From Sphingomonas qomolangmaensis (GTDB lineage: Bacteria > Pseudomonadota > Alphaproteobacteria > Sphingomonadales > Sphingomonadaceae): a DNA stretch of 64,000 nucleotides. The stretch spans positions 2,045,501 to 2,109,500 of the forward strand of contig NZ_CP101740.1 in NCBI RefSeq assembly GCF_024496245.1. The letters run 5' to 3'. The position numbers and the translations under genes are program-made. The notes under the pieces were generated by a model. It was not told where the DNA came from. It was given only the letters and a program-made list of their open reading frames with translations, and did no database searches. This document shows positions 24,457 to 33,504 of this stretch, piece by piece; position 1 is the stretch's first letter, and each line of letters begins with the position of its first letter.

Positions 24457-26997
24457 GTGCAGTATCTTCCCAACCGAAAGGCATCTCGAGATGTCCCGGC
24501 CGAGCCCGACGAGGCGCTGTCCGATCGTCACCGTGAAGCGCTTGCCGCCGCGTTGACCCCGCTCGTCGAACAGATCGCCCACGACGATTTGAAGGCGGTA
24601 CTGAGCCGGGCCCGCGTCGGCATCATGCACCGCGATCTAGATCGGCGCGTACTGATCGTGAATGAAGCCTATTGCAAGTTGGTGGGGCGTTCGGCGCAGC
24701 AGCTCGACGGGTTGGAGTTCGCGGCGTTCACCCATCCCGACGACGTCGCGCAATCCTGCCGGATATTTGCCGAAAATTTCGATCGGGGGACCCCGTTCGA
24801 GATCGAAAAACGCTATATCCGGCCCGATGGGACCGCCGTGTGGTGCAGCGTCCACGTCTCGTTCGTGGCCGATGCCGCGGGCAAGCCGCAATCGACCATC
24901 GTGGTCGCGTCGGACATCACCGCACGCCGCAACGCCGAGGAAGAGCTGCGCGAGAACGAGGAACATTACCGGCATACCGTCGAGCTGAACCCCCAGATCA
25001 GCTGGACCGCCGGCGCCGACGGCGCGGTGCTAGACGTCAGTTCGCGCTGGCACAGGATAACCGGCATCGCGAAAACCGATGCCATGGGCGAACGCTGGAT
25101 CGCGGCGCTCCACCCCGACGACGTTCCCCGAACGCGAACGCAATGGGCAGCTTCGGTGGCCAATGCACGGCCGCTCGACATCGAATATCGCCTGCGAACG
25201 AGCAGCGGCGCCTATCGTTGGTTTCGCGGACGCGCTGCGGCGCGGGTCGACGCCGCGGGTGCGGTGGTAAAATGGTATGGCACGCTCGAGGACGTGCACG
25301 ACCGCCGGCTGGCGCAGGACGAACTGCGGCACAGCGAAGAACGCTTCAGGCTGGCGGCGCAGGCGGCGAATCTGGGCATTTGGGACTATGACGTAGCCTC
25401 GGGCCGACGCGAATGGTCGAGCGAGTTCCGGGCGATGCTTGGCTTGCCCCCCGAAACCGAACCCAGCGTCGCCACCGCGATGACGCTGGTGGTGCCAGAA
25501 GATCGCCACCTGCTCGACGCGCTGGTCGATGCTGCGTGGGCAGGCGACAACGACGCGCGTTCCGAGATCATCGTTCGCGTCAGGCGGGCCGATGACAACG
25601 CGATGCGATGGATGCGCACGGCAGGCTGGCGAATGCAGACGGCATCGGGTCAGCTGGCCCGTATCGTGGTGACGATCCGCGACGTTACCGACGAACGCAC
25701 GGCCGAAGAGCGTATCCGCTGGGCCGCCAACCACGACGCGCTGACCGGCATTGCAAACCGTTTCCGCTTCACCGAACGGCTCGAGCAAGCGATCGCGCGG
25801 TCGAAGCCGGGACGAGAGGTGGCGCTGGTGCTGCTCGACATCGACCGCTTGAAGGAAATCAACGACACGATCGGGCACGACGCCGGCGATGCGCTGCTCC
25901 GCGCGTTCGCGGCGCGGCTCGACGCAGCGTTCGGCAGCGGGACCGTCGTCGGTCGCCTGGGGGGCGACGAGTTCGCAGTGCTCTTGACGGGCGTCGCCGA
26001 ACCCGACCTGACCGGCTTGACCGAGGCGGCGCTCGAAGCGCTTCGACACCCCGTCGAATATGACGGGCATGCCTGGGATATCCAGGCGACCGCGGGCGTC
26101 TCGATCTATCCCAGGGACGGCGCCTGCGCCGACGAGCTGCTCAAATCGGCCGATATCGCGCTGTATGTCGGCAAGAGTAACCGGCGCGGCGAGGTTTCGG
26201 TGTTCGAACCCGCGATGCGGGCGGGAATCCAGCGCCGCACCTCGATGCTTCACGTCGCGCGGATGGTCGTCAAGGAAGCGCGCGCGGTGCCCTTTTACCA
26301 GCCCAAGGTCGCGCTCGATACGCGGCGGATCACCGGGTTCGAGGCGTTGATGCGGTGGCATCACGATACCCTGGGCGTGCAGGGCCCCGACACGGTTTCC
26401 GCCGCATTCGAAGATCTGCGGCTCGCCGCGGCGCTGAGCGACCGGATGATCGATCGGGTAGCGCATGATTTGCGCGGCTGGATCGATCGCGGACTGTGCC
26501 CCGGGCACGTGGCGATCAACCTGGCGCCCGCCGAATTCCGCGACGATAAGCTGGTCGATCGCGTGATCGGCCCGTTCAACCGGCTTGGCGTTCCGCTCGA
26601 ATATGTCGAACTCGAAATCACCGAAACCGTCCTGCTGGGCCGCGATACCGACAAGGTCGCGACCACGCTCGCGGCGCTTCGCGACCACGGGGTGAAGATC
26701 GCGCTCGATGATTTCGGAACGGGCTTCGCCTCGCTGTCGCATCTGAAACTGTTTCCGGTCGACGTGATCAAGATCGACAAGAGCTTCGTCGCGAACATGT
26801 GCCAGCAGCGCGACGACGCGGCGATCGTCGAAGCGGTCGTCGGCCTGGCGCATCGCCTGAAGATGGAAGTGGTGGCCGAGGGCATCGAGCGCGAGAGCGA
26901 GGCCAGGTATCTGTCCGAACTGGGATGCACCTACGGCCAGGGCTATCTGTTCGGGCGCGCGGTACCGGCGGCTGCGGTTCCCGCGTTGCTCGGCTGA
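24457..26997 (+). CDS. Triple-PAS GGDEF-EAL c-di-GMP turnover protein
   Basis: An 846-residue soluble signalling protein. Three PAS domains occupy about residues 45-165, 170-285 and 295-415, each ending in the typical D-x-T/V-x-R/E-R linker (ASDITARRNAEEEL). A cyclase domain (about 420-590) has intact LGGDEFAV at 502-506, and an EAL domain (about 600-845) has FEALMRW at 629-631 and DDFGTGFASL. Both active sites look complete. There is no membrane helix, so the PAS domains sense a cytoplasmic cue such as redox state or a small ligand. ATG 24457 is the longest start; the first 40 residues look unstructured. Confidence 0.93.
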   Translation: MQYLPNRKASRDVPAEPDEALSDRHREALAAALTPLVEQIAHDDLKAVLSRARVGIMHRDLDRRVLIVNEAYCKLVGRSAQQLDGLEFAAFTHPDDVAQSCRIFAENFDRGTPFEIEKRYIRPDGTAVWCSVHVSFVADAAGKPQSTIVVASDITARRNAEEELRENEEHYRHTVELNPQISWTAGADGAVLDVSSRWHRITGIAKTDAMGERWIAALHPDDVPRTRTQWAASVANARPLDIEYRLRTSSGAYRWFRGRAAARVDAAGAVVKWYGTLEDVHDRRLAQDELRHSEERFRLAAQAANLGIWDYDVASGRREWSSEFRAMLGLPPETEPSVATAMTLVVPEDRHLLDALVDAAWAGDNDARSEIIVRVRRADDNAMRWMRTAGWRMQTASGQLARIVVTIRDVTDERTAEERIRWAANHDALTGIANRFRFTERLEQAIARSKPGREVALVLLDIDRLKEINDTIGHDAGDALLRAFAARLDAAFGSGTVVGRLGGDEFAVLLTGVAEPDLTGLTEAALEALRHPVEYDGHAWDIQATAGVSIYPRDGACADELLKSADIALYVGKSNRRGEVSVFEPAMRAGIQRRTSMLHVARMVVKEARAVPFYQPKVALDTRRITGFEALMRWHHDTLGVQGPDTVSAAFEDLRLAAALSDRMIDRVAHDLRGWIDRGLCPGHVAINLAPAEFRDDKLVDRVIGPFNRLGVPLEYVELEITETVLLGRDTDKVATTLAALRDHGVKIALDDFGTGFASLSHLKLFPVDVIKIDKSFVANMCQQRDDAAIVEAVVGLAHRLKMEVVAEGIERESEARYLSELGCTYGQGYLFGRAVPAAAVPALLG

Positions 26998-27012
26998 AGC
27001 GCAAGGCTGGTG

Positions 27013-27228
27013 TCACCGATCGGCGAATCGTTCCTCGACGCGCGCCGCGCGGACCAGCACCGCGCTCGACAGCAGGATCGCCGACACCAGCACCGCGATC
27101 GACAAGATTCCGCCGCGGGTGACTTCCACCCCCGCCGACATCGCGGCACCGCTCGGCATCGTCAGCGAAAATTCGGCGCGCTGATATGCAGGGGTCGCCA
27201 CCAGCGCTCGATTCTTGTCCTTGGCCAT
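27013..27228 (-). CDS. Small single-pass membrane protein
   Basis: A 71-residue protein with one clear membrane helix ([21 protein letters not shown], about residues 40-60) between a polar N-terminal part and a short charged tail ([12 protein letters not shown]). The ATG at 27228 has GGGAG about 9 bases upstream; the longer open frame to 27285 is less likely. No family was recognised. It lies 15 bases after the convergent c-di-GMP gene and 142 bases from the divergent rpmG. Confidence 0.65.
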   Translation of the reverse strand: MAKDKNRALVATPAYQRAEFSLTMPSGAAMSAGVEVTRGGILSIAVLVSAILLSSAVLVRAARVEERFADR

Positions 27229-27370
27229 GCCACAGCTCCCGCACCGGTTCCCGATCGCCTTGACAATCGCACGCCCGTGCCGCATGCGCTCGCATCAATC
27301 GGCGGCCGCTTCGATGCGCGCCGCCTTTCGCATTTTCGCCTTATGGCATCACGAAGACAAGGATTGGGCC

Positions 27371-27538
27371 ATGGCCAAGCCGACTACCGTCAAGATCCGG
27401 CTGGTAAGCACCGCCGACACCGGCTTCTTCTATGTGACGAAGAAGAACCCGCGCAACCAGACCGAGAAGATGTCGTTCCGCAAGTACGACCCGGTCGTGC
27501 GCAAGCATGTCGAGTTCAAGGAAGCCAAGATCAAGTGA
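27371..27538 (+). CDS. rpmG: 50S ribosomal protein L33
   Basis: A 55-residue ribosomal protein of the large subunit. It shows the family pattern [19 protein letters not shown] and the ending [10 protein letters not shown]. It has no zinc-binding Cys, as is usual for the proteobacterial form. The ATG at 27371 is confirmed by family length; upstream in-frame residues are not typical. A strong hairpin follows 8 bases after the stop. Confidence 0.97.
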   Translation: MAKPTTVKIRLVSTADTGFFYVTKKNPRNQTEKMSFRKYDPVVRKHVEFKEAKIK

Positions 27539-27546
27539 TCTGGGCC

Positions 27547-27571
27547 CCCTCTCCCGCCGCGCGGGGGAGGG
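27547..27571. terminator. Bidirectional terminator-like hairpin
   Basis: An 11-base stem (CCCTCTCCCGC with GCGGGGGAGGG) with a three-base loop lies between the convergent rpmG and divK stops and is followed on the plus strand by ATTTGG. Its position suggests it ends both transcripts. Confidence 0.6.
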
Positions 27572-27580
27572 ATTTGGCGG

Positions 27581-27943
27581 TCACGCCAGCGCGCGTATCT
27601 CGTCCATGAAGCGCATCACCGAGATCGGCTTCGAGACATAGGCGGTCGCGCCAGCCGCGCGAATCCGGTCTTCGTCGTCGCGTCCGGCATAAGCGGTCAC
27701 CGCCATGATCGGGATCGAGCGCAGCCGCGAATCGGCCTTCATCCGCTGGATCAGCTCATAGCCGGTGACATGCGGCAGCTGGATGTCCATCACCACCAGG
27801 TCGGGCATTACTTCGCGTGCGCGCGCCACCGCCTCGCGCCCGTCGCGCACCGGTTCGGCGATATAGTCGTGTGCGCGCAGCAAATCGCAGAACAGCTTCA
27901 GGTTGAGCTCGTTGTCCTCGACAACCAGCACCTTCTTTGCCAC
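27581..27943 (-). CDS. divK: Single-domain response regulator DivK
   Basis: A 120-residue receiver domain with no output domain, the layout of DivK, which relays cell-cycle and polarity signals to PleC/DivJ kinases in alphaproteobacteria. Seen are the acidic pair in VLVVEDNELN, the phospho-accepting Asp in DLVVMDIQLP, the Thr in MAVTAYAG, and the Lys in YVSKPIS. The GTG at 27943 (VAKKVLVVEDN) is preferred because known DivK proteins start there and AGGCGG lies about 6 bases upstream; an ATG at 27964 would add seven residues. Divergent from the DUF3572 gene, as in many alphaproteobacteria. Confidence 0.92.
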   Translation of the reverse strand: MAKKVLVVEDNELNLKLFCDLLRAHDYIAEPVRDGREAVARAREVMPDLVVMDIQLPHVTGYELIQRMKADSRLRSIPIMAVTAYAGRDDEDRIRAAGATAYVSKPISVMRFMDEIRALA

Positions 27944-27981
27944 GTCGACCGCCTGTTCCTGCATGACATGAGCGCTAGCCG

Positions 27982-28260
27982 ATGCCGATCCGCGAGACAA
28001 ATCCCGACCGCGATTCGCACATGATCGCGCTGCAGGCGCTGGTGTGGGCGCTGGGCGAGCCGCGGCGCGCCGAGCGGCTGCTCGACACCACCGGCTTGAG
28101 CCCGGCATCGCTGCGCGAGGGCGCGGGCGATCCCGCGGTGCTCGCCGCCGCGCTCGGCTTTCTCGAAGCTTATGAGCCCGATCTGATCGCGTGCGCCGAA
28201 TCGCTCGGCGTCTCGCCCGCGCTGCTGGTGCAGGCACGCGAATCGCTGGAGAATCTATGA
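27982..28260 (+). CDS. DUF3572 family protein
   Basis: A 92-residue helical protein of the DUF3572 family (IALQALVWALGEPRRAERLLDTTGL...), found beside divK in alphaproteobacteria. Its biochemical role is unknown. The conserved part begins near residue 14, so the Met there (28021) is an alternative start. The stop overlaps the ATG of the next gene by four bases (ATGA), so it is co-translated with the HAD hydrolase. Confidence 0.85.
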   Translation: MPIRETNPDRDSHMIALQALVWALGEPRRAERLLDTTGLSPASLREGAGDPAVLAAALGFLEAYEPDLIACAESLGVSPALLVQARESLENL

Positions 28261-28883
28261 AGCCGTTGTTGATTTGCGATTGTGACGAGGTGCTGCTGCA
28301 CATGGTGCGCCATTTCCGCACCTGGCTCGACGAGGCGCACGATATCGATTTCACGATCGCGCATGGCGATTTCTCGACCGCGATGACCCGGCGGAGCGAC
28401 GGCAGCACCGTCGTGCGCGACGAGATGTGGGGGATGCTCGACGGCTTCTTCCCCGCCGAAATGGCGCGGCAGACCTTGGTGCCGCACGCCCGCGAGGCGC
28501 TGGCGGCACTGGCCGAACGGGCCGATATCGTCATCCTCACCAATTTGAAGGACCATTGCCGCAGCCACCGGATCGACCAGCTGGCGGCGCACGGCATCGC
28601 GCACCGCGTCGATTGCAACCAGGGCGGCAAGGGCGACCCGGTCGCGGCGTTGGTCGCCGAGCATGGCCATCCGGTGACGGTGTTCGTCGACGATCTGGCG
28701 GTCCACCACGAATCGGTCGCGCGCCATGCCCCCGGCGTCCACCGGCTGCACATGATCTCCGAACCCGATCTTGCCACCGTCACGCCGGCCGCGGTGCACG
28801 CGCATGCGCGAATCGACGACTGGCGCGACGCGCGCGGCTGGATCGCCGAGCGGTTCGCTTCGGGCTTGCCCGCCGCCGCCTGA
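28257..28883 (+). CDS. HAD-superfamily hydrolase
   Basis: A 208-residue cytoplasmic phosphatase-type protein. HAD motif I is CDCDEVL with nucleophile D8 and D10, motif II is ILTNLKD, motif III is the Lys in NQGGKGD, and motif IV is VFVDD. A cap region lies after motif I. The substrate cannot be read from sequence. It overlaps the DUF3572 gene by four bases and ends 17 bases before the Rid-family gene, so all three probably form one unit. Confidence 0.85.
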   Translation: MKPLLICDCDEVLLHMVRHFRTWLDEAHDIDFTIAHGDFSTAMTRRSDGSTVVRDEMWGMLDGFFPAEMARQTLVPHAREALAALAERADIVILTNLKDHCRSHRIDQLAAHGIAHRVDCNQGGKGDPVAALVAEHGHPVTVFVDDLAVHHESVARHAPGVHRLHMISEPDLATVTPAAVHAHARIDDWRDARGWIAERFASGLPAAA

Positions 28884-28900
28884 CCCGGCACATCGGGAGG

Positions 28901-29365
28901 ATGAGCGACACCATCGAAGCGAAGCTGGCCGATCTCGGCCTCACCCTCCCCACCCCCGCCGCGCCGGTCGCGACCTATGCGCCCGCGGTTATCGCGGGCA
29001 ATTTGCTCCACATATCGGGCCAGCTGCCGTTCGACGACGGCGCGCTGATGACCGGGCGCGTCGGCGAGGATCGCGACCTCGATTATGCCGCGCACGCCGC
29101 GCAACGCTGCGCGCTGATGCTGATCGCGCAGATGAAGGCGGCGCTGGGCGACGATCTGTCGCGCGTCGTGCGGATCGTGAAGCTCGGCGTATTCGTCAAT
29201 TCGGCGGGCAGCTTCACCGATCAGGCCAAGGTCGCCAATGGCGCGTCCGAACTGATGATCGCGGCGTTCGGCGATGCCGGGCGGCATGCGCGCAGCGCGG
29301 TCGGGGTACCCGTGCTGCCGCTCGGTGCGGTGGTCGAGATCGACGCGATCGTCCAGATAGGCTGA
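28901..29365 (+). CDS. Rid (YjgF/UK114) family protein
   Basis: A 154-residue protein of the larger Rid subfamily (about 150 residues, chorismate-mutase-like trimer fold). RidA relatives hydrolyse reactive enamine/imine intermediates of amino acid metabolism. The active-site Arg (HARSAVG) and Glu (VVEIDAIV) of the RidA motif are present, but the Cys/Thr after Arg is Ala. The GGGAGG directly abuts the ATG, so initiation may be weak or coupled to the upstream HAD gene. The catalytic activity of this subfamily is less certain than for RidA. Confidence 0.85.
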   Translation: MSDTIEAKLADLGLTLPTPAAPVATYAPAVIAGNLLHISGQLPFDDGALMTGRVGEDRDLDYAAHAAQRCALMLIAQMKAALGDDLSRVVRIVKLGVFVNSAGSFTDQAKVANGASELMIAAFGDAGRHARSAVGVPVLPLGAVVEIDAIVQIG

Positions 29366-29432
29366 ACCCCGCGCTGTGGCTTCGCGGCCACAAAAACGGT
29401 CGTTTTGTGCAAGGCAGCAGAATAAAGTTGTG

Positions 29433-29455
29433 CGTTGCCGCTCGTTGCGGCAACG
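29433..29455. promoter_or_regulatory. Perfect hairpin upstream of porin gene
   Basis: CGTTGCCGC and GCGGCAACG form a nine-base stem around a five-base loop, 68 bases after the Rid gene and 107 bases before the porin start. No T-run follows. It could be a 3-prime end of the upstream unit or a leader structure for the porin. Confidence 0.4.
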
Positions 29456-29561
29456 TTACTACGTTCGACTAGTATATCGCGCGCATGCCCCAGGGCATCG
29501 GCAGACGCGGGACCGTCGGGCAGCAGGAGAGAACCATCGCCTTCTATCCGAAAGGGACCCG

Positions 29562-30404
29562 ATGCGTTTCTCTACTCTGGGGCTTTCAGCCCTGCTTCTG
29601 ACGTGCGCCACCCCTGCATTTGCGCAGGAGGAAACCGCACCGCCCGAACCGGTCACCGTTTCGGGCAGCGTCACCCTCGCCTCCGACTATCGCTTCCGCG
29701 GCGTCTCGCAGTCCGACAAGGGTTTCGTGATCCAGGGCGGCGCGACCGTCGCGCATGAAAGCGGCGTCTATGGCGGCTTCTGGGGATCGAACCTCGCCGG
29801 CTGGGGCACCTTCGGCGGCCCCAACCTCGAGCTCGACCTGTTCGCCGGCTTCAAGACCCCGGTCGGCGACGGCGGCACGCTCGATATCGGCGCGACGTGG
29901 TACATGTACCCCGACGGCGCCAACACCACCGACTTCATCGAACCCTATGTGAAGCTGTCGGGCACCGCCGGGCCGGTTTCGCTGACCGCAGGCATCTTCT
30001 ACGCCCCGCCGCAGGAGGCGCTGGGCCGCTGGTATTTCACCGGCGCCGATGCGGCCGCCGGGGTCTATAACGATCCGGGCGACAAGGAAGACAATCTCTA
30101 CCTGTCGGGTGACGCGGTTGCAGCGATCCCCAACACCCCTATCAGCCTGCGCGGCCATATCGGCTATTCGGACGGCAATCCGGGGCTCGGCCCCAACGGC
30201 ACCAGCGTCGCCCCAACCGGGCAATATTGGGATTACGCCGTCGGCGCCGACCTGACCTATAGCGGCCTCACCTTCGGGGTTACCTATGTCGGCACCGACA
30301 TCAGCGATGCCGATGGCGCCTATCTGCTGCCCAACTTCTCGAAGGGCGGATTCGACAGCATTGCCGACGGCACCGTCGTCTTCTCGCTGACCGCCGCGTT
30401 CTAA
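29562..30404 (+). CDS. TorF-family putative outer-membrane porin
   Basis: A 280-residue exported protein of the TIGR02001/TorF family. A signal peptide (residues 1-21, ending PAFAQ) is followed by the family opening VSGSVTLASDYRFRGVSQSDKG and a series of amphipathic strands rich in Gly, Tyr and Asp. The last residue is Phe, typical of outer-membrane beta barrels. A role in nutrient or ion passage is inferred from the family. ATG 29562 is preceded by AAAGGGA. It stands alone on the plus strand with about 200 bases of leader. Confidence 0.88.
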   Translation: MRFSTLGLSALLLTCATPAFAQEETAPPEPVTVSGSVTLASDYRFRGVSQSDKGFVIQGGATVAHESGVYGGFWGSNLAGWGTFGGPNLELDLFAGFKTPVGDGGTLDIGATWYMYPDGANTTDFIEPYVKLSGTAGPVSLTAGIFYAPPQEALGRWYFTGADAAAGVYNDPGDKEDNLYLSGDAVAAIPNTPISLRGHIGYSDGNPGLGPNGTSVAPTGQYWDYAVGADLTYSGLTFGVTYVGTDISDADGAYLLPNFSKGGFDSIADGTVVFSLTAAF

Positions 30405-30533
30405 GCCGAACGACCGCCAGCCTTTTCGCCATTCCCGCGCGAGCGGGGATGGCGACCGGGCCTCGACAAAGCCCACTCGACAAAGTCACGCGCTTGCGCT
30501 GTTCTCCCGGCATCCAACCGGAGCCCTAGCCGA

Positions 30534-32384
30534 ATGCGCCTTCACACCCCCCTGCTCGCCCTGCTGCTCGCCACCACCGGAATCGGCCATGCCGCCCCGG
30601 GCCGACAGGCAACGGCGGCCGTCCCCTTCACCTTCGAAGAAGTGATGGTGCCGATGCGCGACGGCGCACGGTTGCAGACGGTGATCCTGCGCCCGACCGA
30701 CAAGACCGGCCCGCTGCCGATCCTGTTCCAGCGCACCCCCTATGGTGTCCCCGGCGGTGTTCCCGCGACGATCCCCGCCGATATGCGCTTCCTGGTCGAC
30801 GACGGCTATATCCTGGTGTTCCAGAACATGCGCGGCCAGTTCAAGTCCGATGGCGACTTCACCATGTCGATGGCGCTCGCCCCCGCCGGATCGGACGCGA
30901 TCGACGAAGCGACCGACGGCTATGACAGCGTCGACTGGCTGGTGAAGAATGTGAAGGGCAATAACGGCAAGGTGGGGATGTGGGGCGTGTCCTACCCCGG
31001 CTATGCCGCCGCGGTCGCGCTCGCCAAGCCGCATCCCGCGCTGAAAGCCGTCAGCCCGCAGGCGGCGTGGAACGATTGGTGGATCAACGACGATCTCCAC
31101 CGCTATGGCGCCTTCCGCCTGTCCTACGCCACCGACTGGCTGTTCTCGCTGCAGAACAACGATCAGGGCCGCGATTTCGATTATGGCGGCAACGGCGTGG
31201 TCGATAGCTATGCCTGGTTCCTCAAGCTCGGCCCGGTCGAAAATCTCGACACGCAATATTTCAACGGCAGCGTGCCGATGCTGCGCTCGATCATCGACCG
31301 GCCGAATTATGATTCGTTCTGGAAAGCCAATCGCTGGACCGATCGGCTGGGCAAGACGACGGTGCCGACGCTGCATGTCGCGGGTTTCTGGGACCAGGAA
31401 GACCCGCTCGGCACCTGGAAAATCTACGAGCGGATGGAGGCCGCCGATCCCGAAGGCCTGAACATGATCGTCGCGGGTCCCTGGGCGCATGGCAGCTGGC
31501 GCGGGCCGGGCAGCGATGTCGGCTATATCAAGTTCGGCACCGAAAGCGGCACCGCGTTCCGCCGCGACATCGAAGCGCCGTTCTTCGCGCACTGGCTGCA
31601 CGGCAAGGGCGCCAAGCCGGCGTTCGAAGCGCGGATGTTCCAGAGCGGCTCCTGGGCGTGGAAGGATTATCCGCAATGGCCGCCGCGCGCCGCTGCCGCG
31701 ACCAACCTGTATCTGCGCGCCGACGGCACCCTGTCGTTCACAGAGCCCGCCGCGGGCGAGCCGTGCCGCGACTATTTGTCGGACCCCGCCAATCCGGTGC
31801 CGTTCCGCGAGCGCCCGATCTCGCGCACCTATCCCTCCCAAGAATGGCGCTGGTGGGAAGCCGCCGACCAGCGCTTCGTCGATGGCCGCCCCGACGTGCT
31901 GACCTATACCAGCGCGCCGCTCGAGGCCGATCTGACCGTCACCGGCGCGGTCGCGGCGCGGTTGATGGCCTCGACCAGCGGCACCGACAGCGACATGGTG
32001 GTCAAGCTGATCGACGTGCTGCCCGACGATTACGAGCCCGCCCCCGGCGGCGCGCTCGGCGATTATCCGCGCACGCTCAACGGCTATCAGTTCCCGATCG
32101 CGATGGAGGTCCGCCGCGGGCGCTGGCTCGAAAGCTTCGAGACCGCCAAGCCGCTGGTGCCCAACAAGGTGGTGGCGTGGGACGTGCCGATGAAGGACCA
32201 TGACCATGTCTTCAAGGCAGGCCACCGGATCATGGTGCAGGTCCAGTCGAGCTGGTTCCCGATGATCGACCGCAACCCGCAGAAGTTCGTGCCGAACATC
32301 TACAAGGCGAAGGCGGGGGATTTCGTGAAGGCGACGCAACGGGTTTGTGCGGGGTCGTACGTGGCGTTGCCGGTGATGCGCTGA
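30534..32384 (+). CDS. Exported CocE/NonD family hydrolase
   Basis: A 616-residue exported alpha/beta-hydrolase with a signal peptide (residues 1-21, ending GHAAP). The family (S15 peptidase/CocE) includes cocaine esterase and alpha-amino acid ester hydrolases. The catalytic Ser is S153 in GVSYPG; the Asp lies in GFWDQED and the His in GPWAHGSW. A C-terminal jelly-roll (X-Pro dipeptidyl C domain) begins near residue 390 and ends with the DHVFKAGHRIMVQVQSSWFP-type strand after residue 560. The natural substrate is not clear, but an ester or amide in the periplasm is likely. It is alone and convergent with the ABC permease. Confidence 0.9.
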   Translation: MRLHTPLLALLLATTGIGHAAPGRQATAAVPFTFEEVMVPMRDGARLQTVILRPTDKTGPLPILFQRTPYGVPGGVPATIPADMRFLVDDGYILVFQNMRGQFKSDGDFTMSMALAPAGSDAIDEATDGYDSVDWLVKNVKGNNGKVGMWGVSYPGYAAAVALAKPHPALKAVSPQAAWNDWWINDDLHRYGAFRLSYATDWLFSLQNNDQGRDFDYGGNGVVDSYAWFLKLGPVENLDTQYFNGSVPMLRSIIDRPNYDSFWKANRWTDRLGKTTVPTLHVAGFWDQEDPLGTWKIYERMEAADPEGLNMIVAGPWAHGSWRGPGSDVGYIKFGTESGTAFRRDIEAPFFAHWLHGKGAKPAFEARMFQSGSWAWKDYPQWPPRAAAATNLYLRADGTLSFTEPAAGEPCRDYLSDPANPVPFRERPISRTYPSQEWRWWEAADQRFVDGRPDVLTYTSAPLEADLTVTGAVAARLMASTSGTDSDMVVKLIDVLPDDYEPAPGGALGDYPRTLNGYQFPIAMEVRRGRWLESFETAKPLVPNKVVAWDVPMKDHDHVFKAGHRIMVQVQSSWFPMIDRNPQKFVPNIYKAKAGDFVKATQRVCAGSYVALPVMR

Positions 32385-32420
32385 GCCGAGGGCTGGTGGG
32401 ACGGGGCATAAGCAGCCGGT

Positions 32421-32555
32421 GCGTGTCCGCCCCCTCCACCAGCTGCGCTGGTCCCCCTCCCCCTTGCGGGGGAGGATGAGGTCAGTCTCGGGACACACTG
32501 CAATCCTCCCCCGCCAGGGGGAGGTGCCGCGTAGCGGCGGAGGGGGCGGACACGC
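32421..32555. repeat. Long inverted repeat between convergent genes
   Basis: Arms start with GCGTGTCCGCCCCCTCC (32421-32437) and end with its complement at 32555, enclosing two further opposing GC-rich hairpins of the same family as at 5057 and 79. Located between the convergent CocE-type gene and ABC permease, it may end both transcripts. Confidence 0.75.
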
Positions 32556-32594
32556 TCGGCCCGCTTTAGCCCCCCTCTTACGGCAGGAGGACTG

Positions 32595-33356
32595 CTACCG
32601 CTTCAACCGATATCCGGTCTTGAACATCCACCCCACCAGCGCGGCGCACCCCAGCAGGAACGCGAACGTCACCCCCAGGCTCAACCACACGCTGACATCG
32701 CCTTGGCCGAAGAAGCTCCAGCGGAAGCCGCTCACCAGATACACGACGGGGTTGAACAGGCTCACCGTCCGCCACGGCTCGGGAAGCATGTCGATCGAAT
32801 AGAAGGCGCCGCCGAGGAAGGTCAGCGGGGTGATCAGCAAAGCGGGGACCAGCGAGAGTTGCTCGAACCCCTTGGCCCAGATGCCGATGATGAAGCCGAA
32901 CAGGCTGAAGGTCACCGACGTCAGGATCAGGAACGCGACCATCATCGCCGGATGCTCGATGCGCAGGTCGACGAAGAAGGTCGAGGTCGCGAGGATTATC
33001 AGCCCGATCAGCATCGACTTCGTCGCCGCCGCGCCGACATAGCCGAGCAGCAATTCGAAGGTCGAAACCGGCGCCGACAACAACTCGTAGATCGTGCCGG
33101 TGAACTTGGGGAAATAGATACCGAACGAGGCATTCGACAGGCTCTGCGTCAGAAGGGTCAGCATGATGAGCCCGGGGACGATGAAGCTGCCATAGCCCAC
33201 GCCGTCGATCGCCTCCATCCGGCTGCCGATCGCGCCGCCGAAGACGATGAAGTACAAAGCGGTCGTGATTACCGGGGTGACGATCGACTGCCAGAAGGTG
33301 CGCCCGAATCGCGCCATTTCGAAGCGATAGATCGCCGCGACGCCGTGGAAGTTCAT
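32595..33356 (-). CDS. ABC-2 type exporter permease
   Basis: A 253-residue inner-membrane protein with six hydrophobic segments and the ABC-2 permease pattern, including the loop [17 protein letters not shown] and the stretch [15 protein letters not shown] near residue 180. It pairs with the ATPase gene 148 bases upstream (33505-34440) to form an exporter for an unknown substrate such as a drug or lipid-linked glycan. A double-hairpin repeat sits between the two genes. The length is usual for the family. Confidence 0.93.
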   Translation of the reverse strand: MNFHGVAAIYRFEMARFGRTFWQSIVTPVITTALYFIVFGGAIGSRMEAIDGVGYGSFIVPGLIMLTLLTQSLSNASFGIYFPKFTGTIYELLSAPVSTFELLLGYVGAAATKSMLIGLIILATSTFFVDLRIEHPAMMVAFLILTSVTFSLFGFIIGIWAKGFEQLSLVPALLITPLTFLGGAFYSIDMLPEPWRTVSLFNPVVYLVSGFRWSFFGQGDVSVWLSLGVTFAFLLGCAALVGWMFKTGYRLKR

Positions 33357-33382
33357 GCCGCGCGCTCCGTTTGGTGTATCCC

Positions 33383-33483
33383 GTCATGCCGGGCTCGACC
33401 CGGCATCCATGCGAGCCGATCACCGCTGACGTCACGCTCGTACAGCGCGAATCGCATGGACCCCGGATCAAGTCCGGGGTGAC
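33383..33483. repeat. Double-hairpin palindromic element
   Basis: Two hairpins, ATGCCGGG/CCCGGCAT (33386-33406) and ACCCCGGA/TCCGGGGT (33460-33480), face each other across about 50 bases. Similar pairs occur at 44845-44927 and inside ileS at 50657-50738 and 51227-51306. Here it separates the permease and ATPase genes. Confidence 0.8.
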
Positions 33484-33504
33484 GAGGGGATGGGGCCGGC
33501 GCGC

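Noticed and set aside
27944..29287. N-terminal extension of divK to 568 residues
   Set aside because: It covers several plus-strand genes in antisense; only the last 120 residues form the receiver domain.
30486..32498. 670-residue minus-strand frame
   Set aside because: Antisense to the CocE-type hydrolase; composition is that of a shadow frame.
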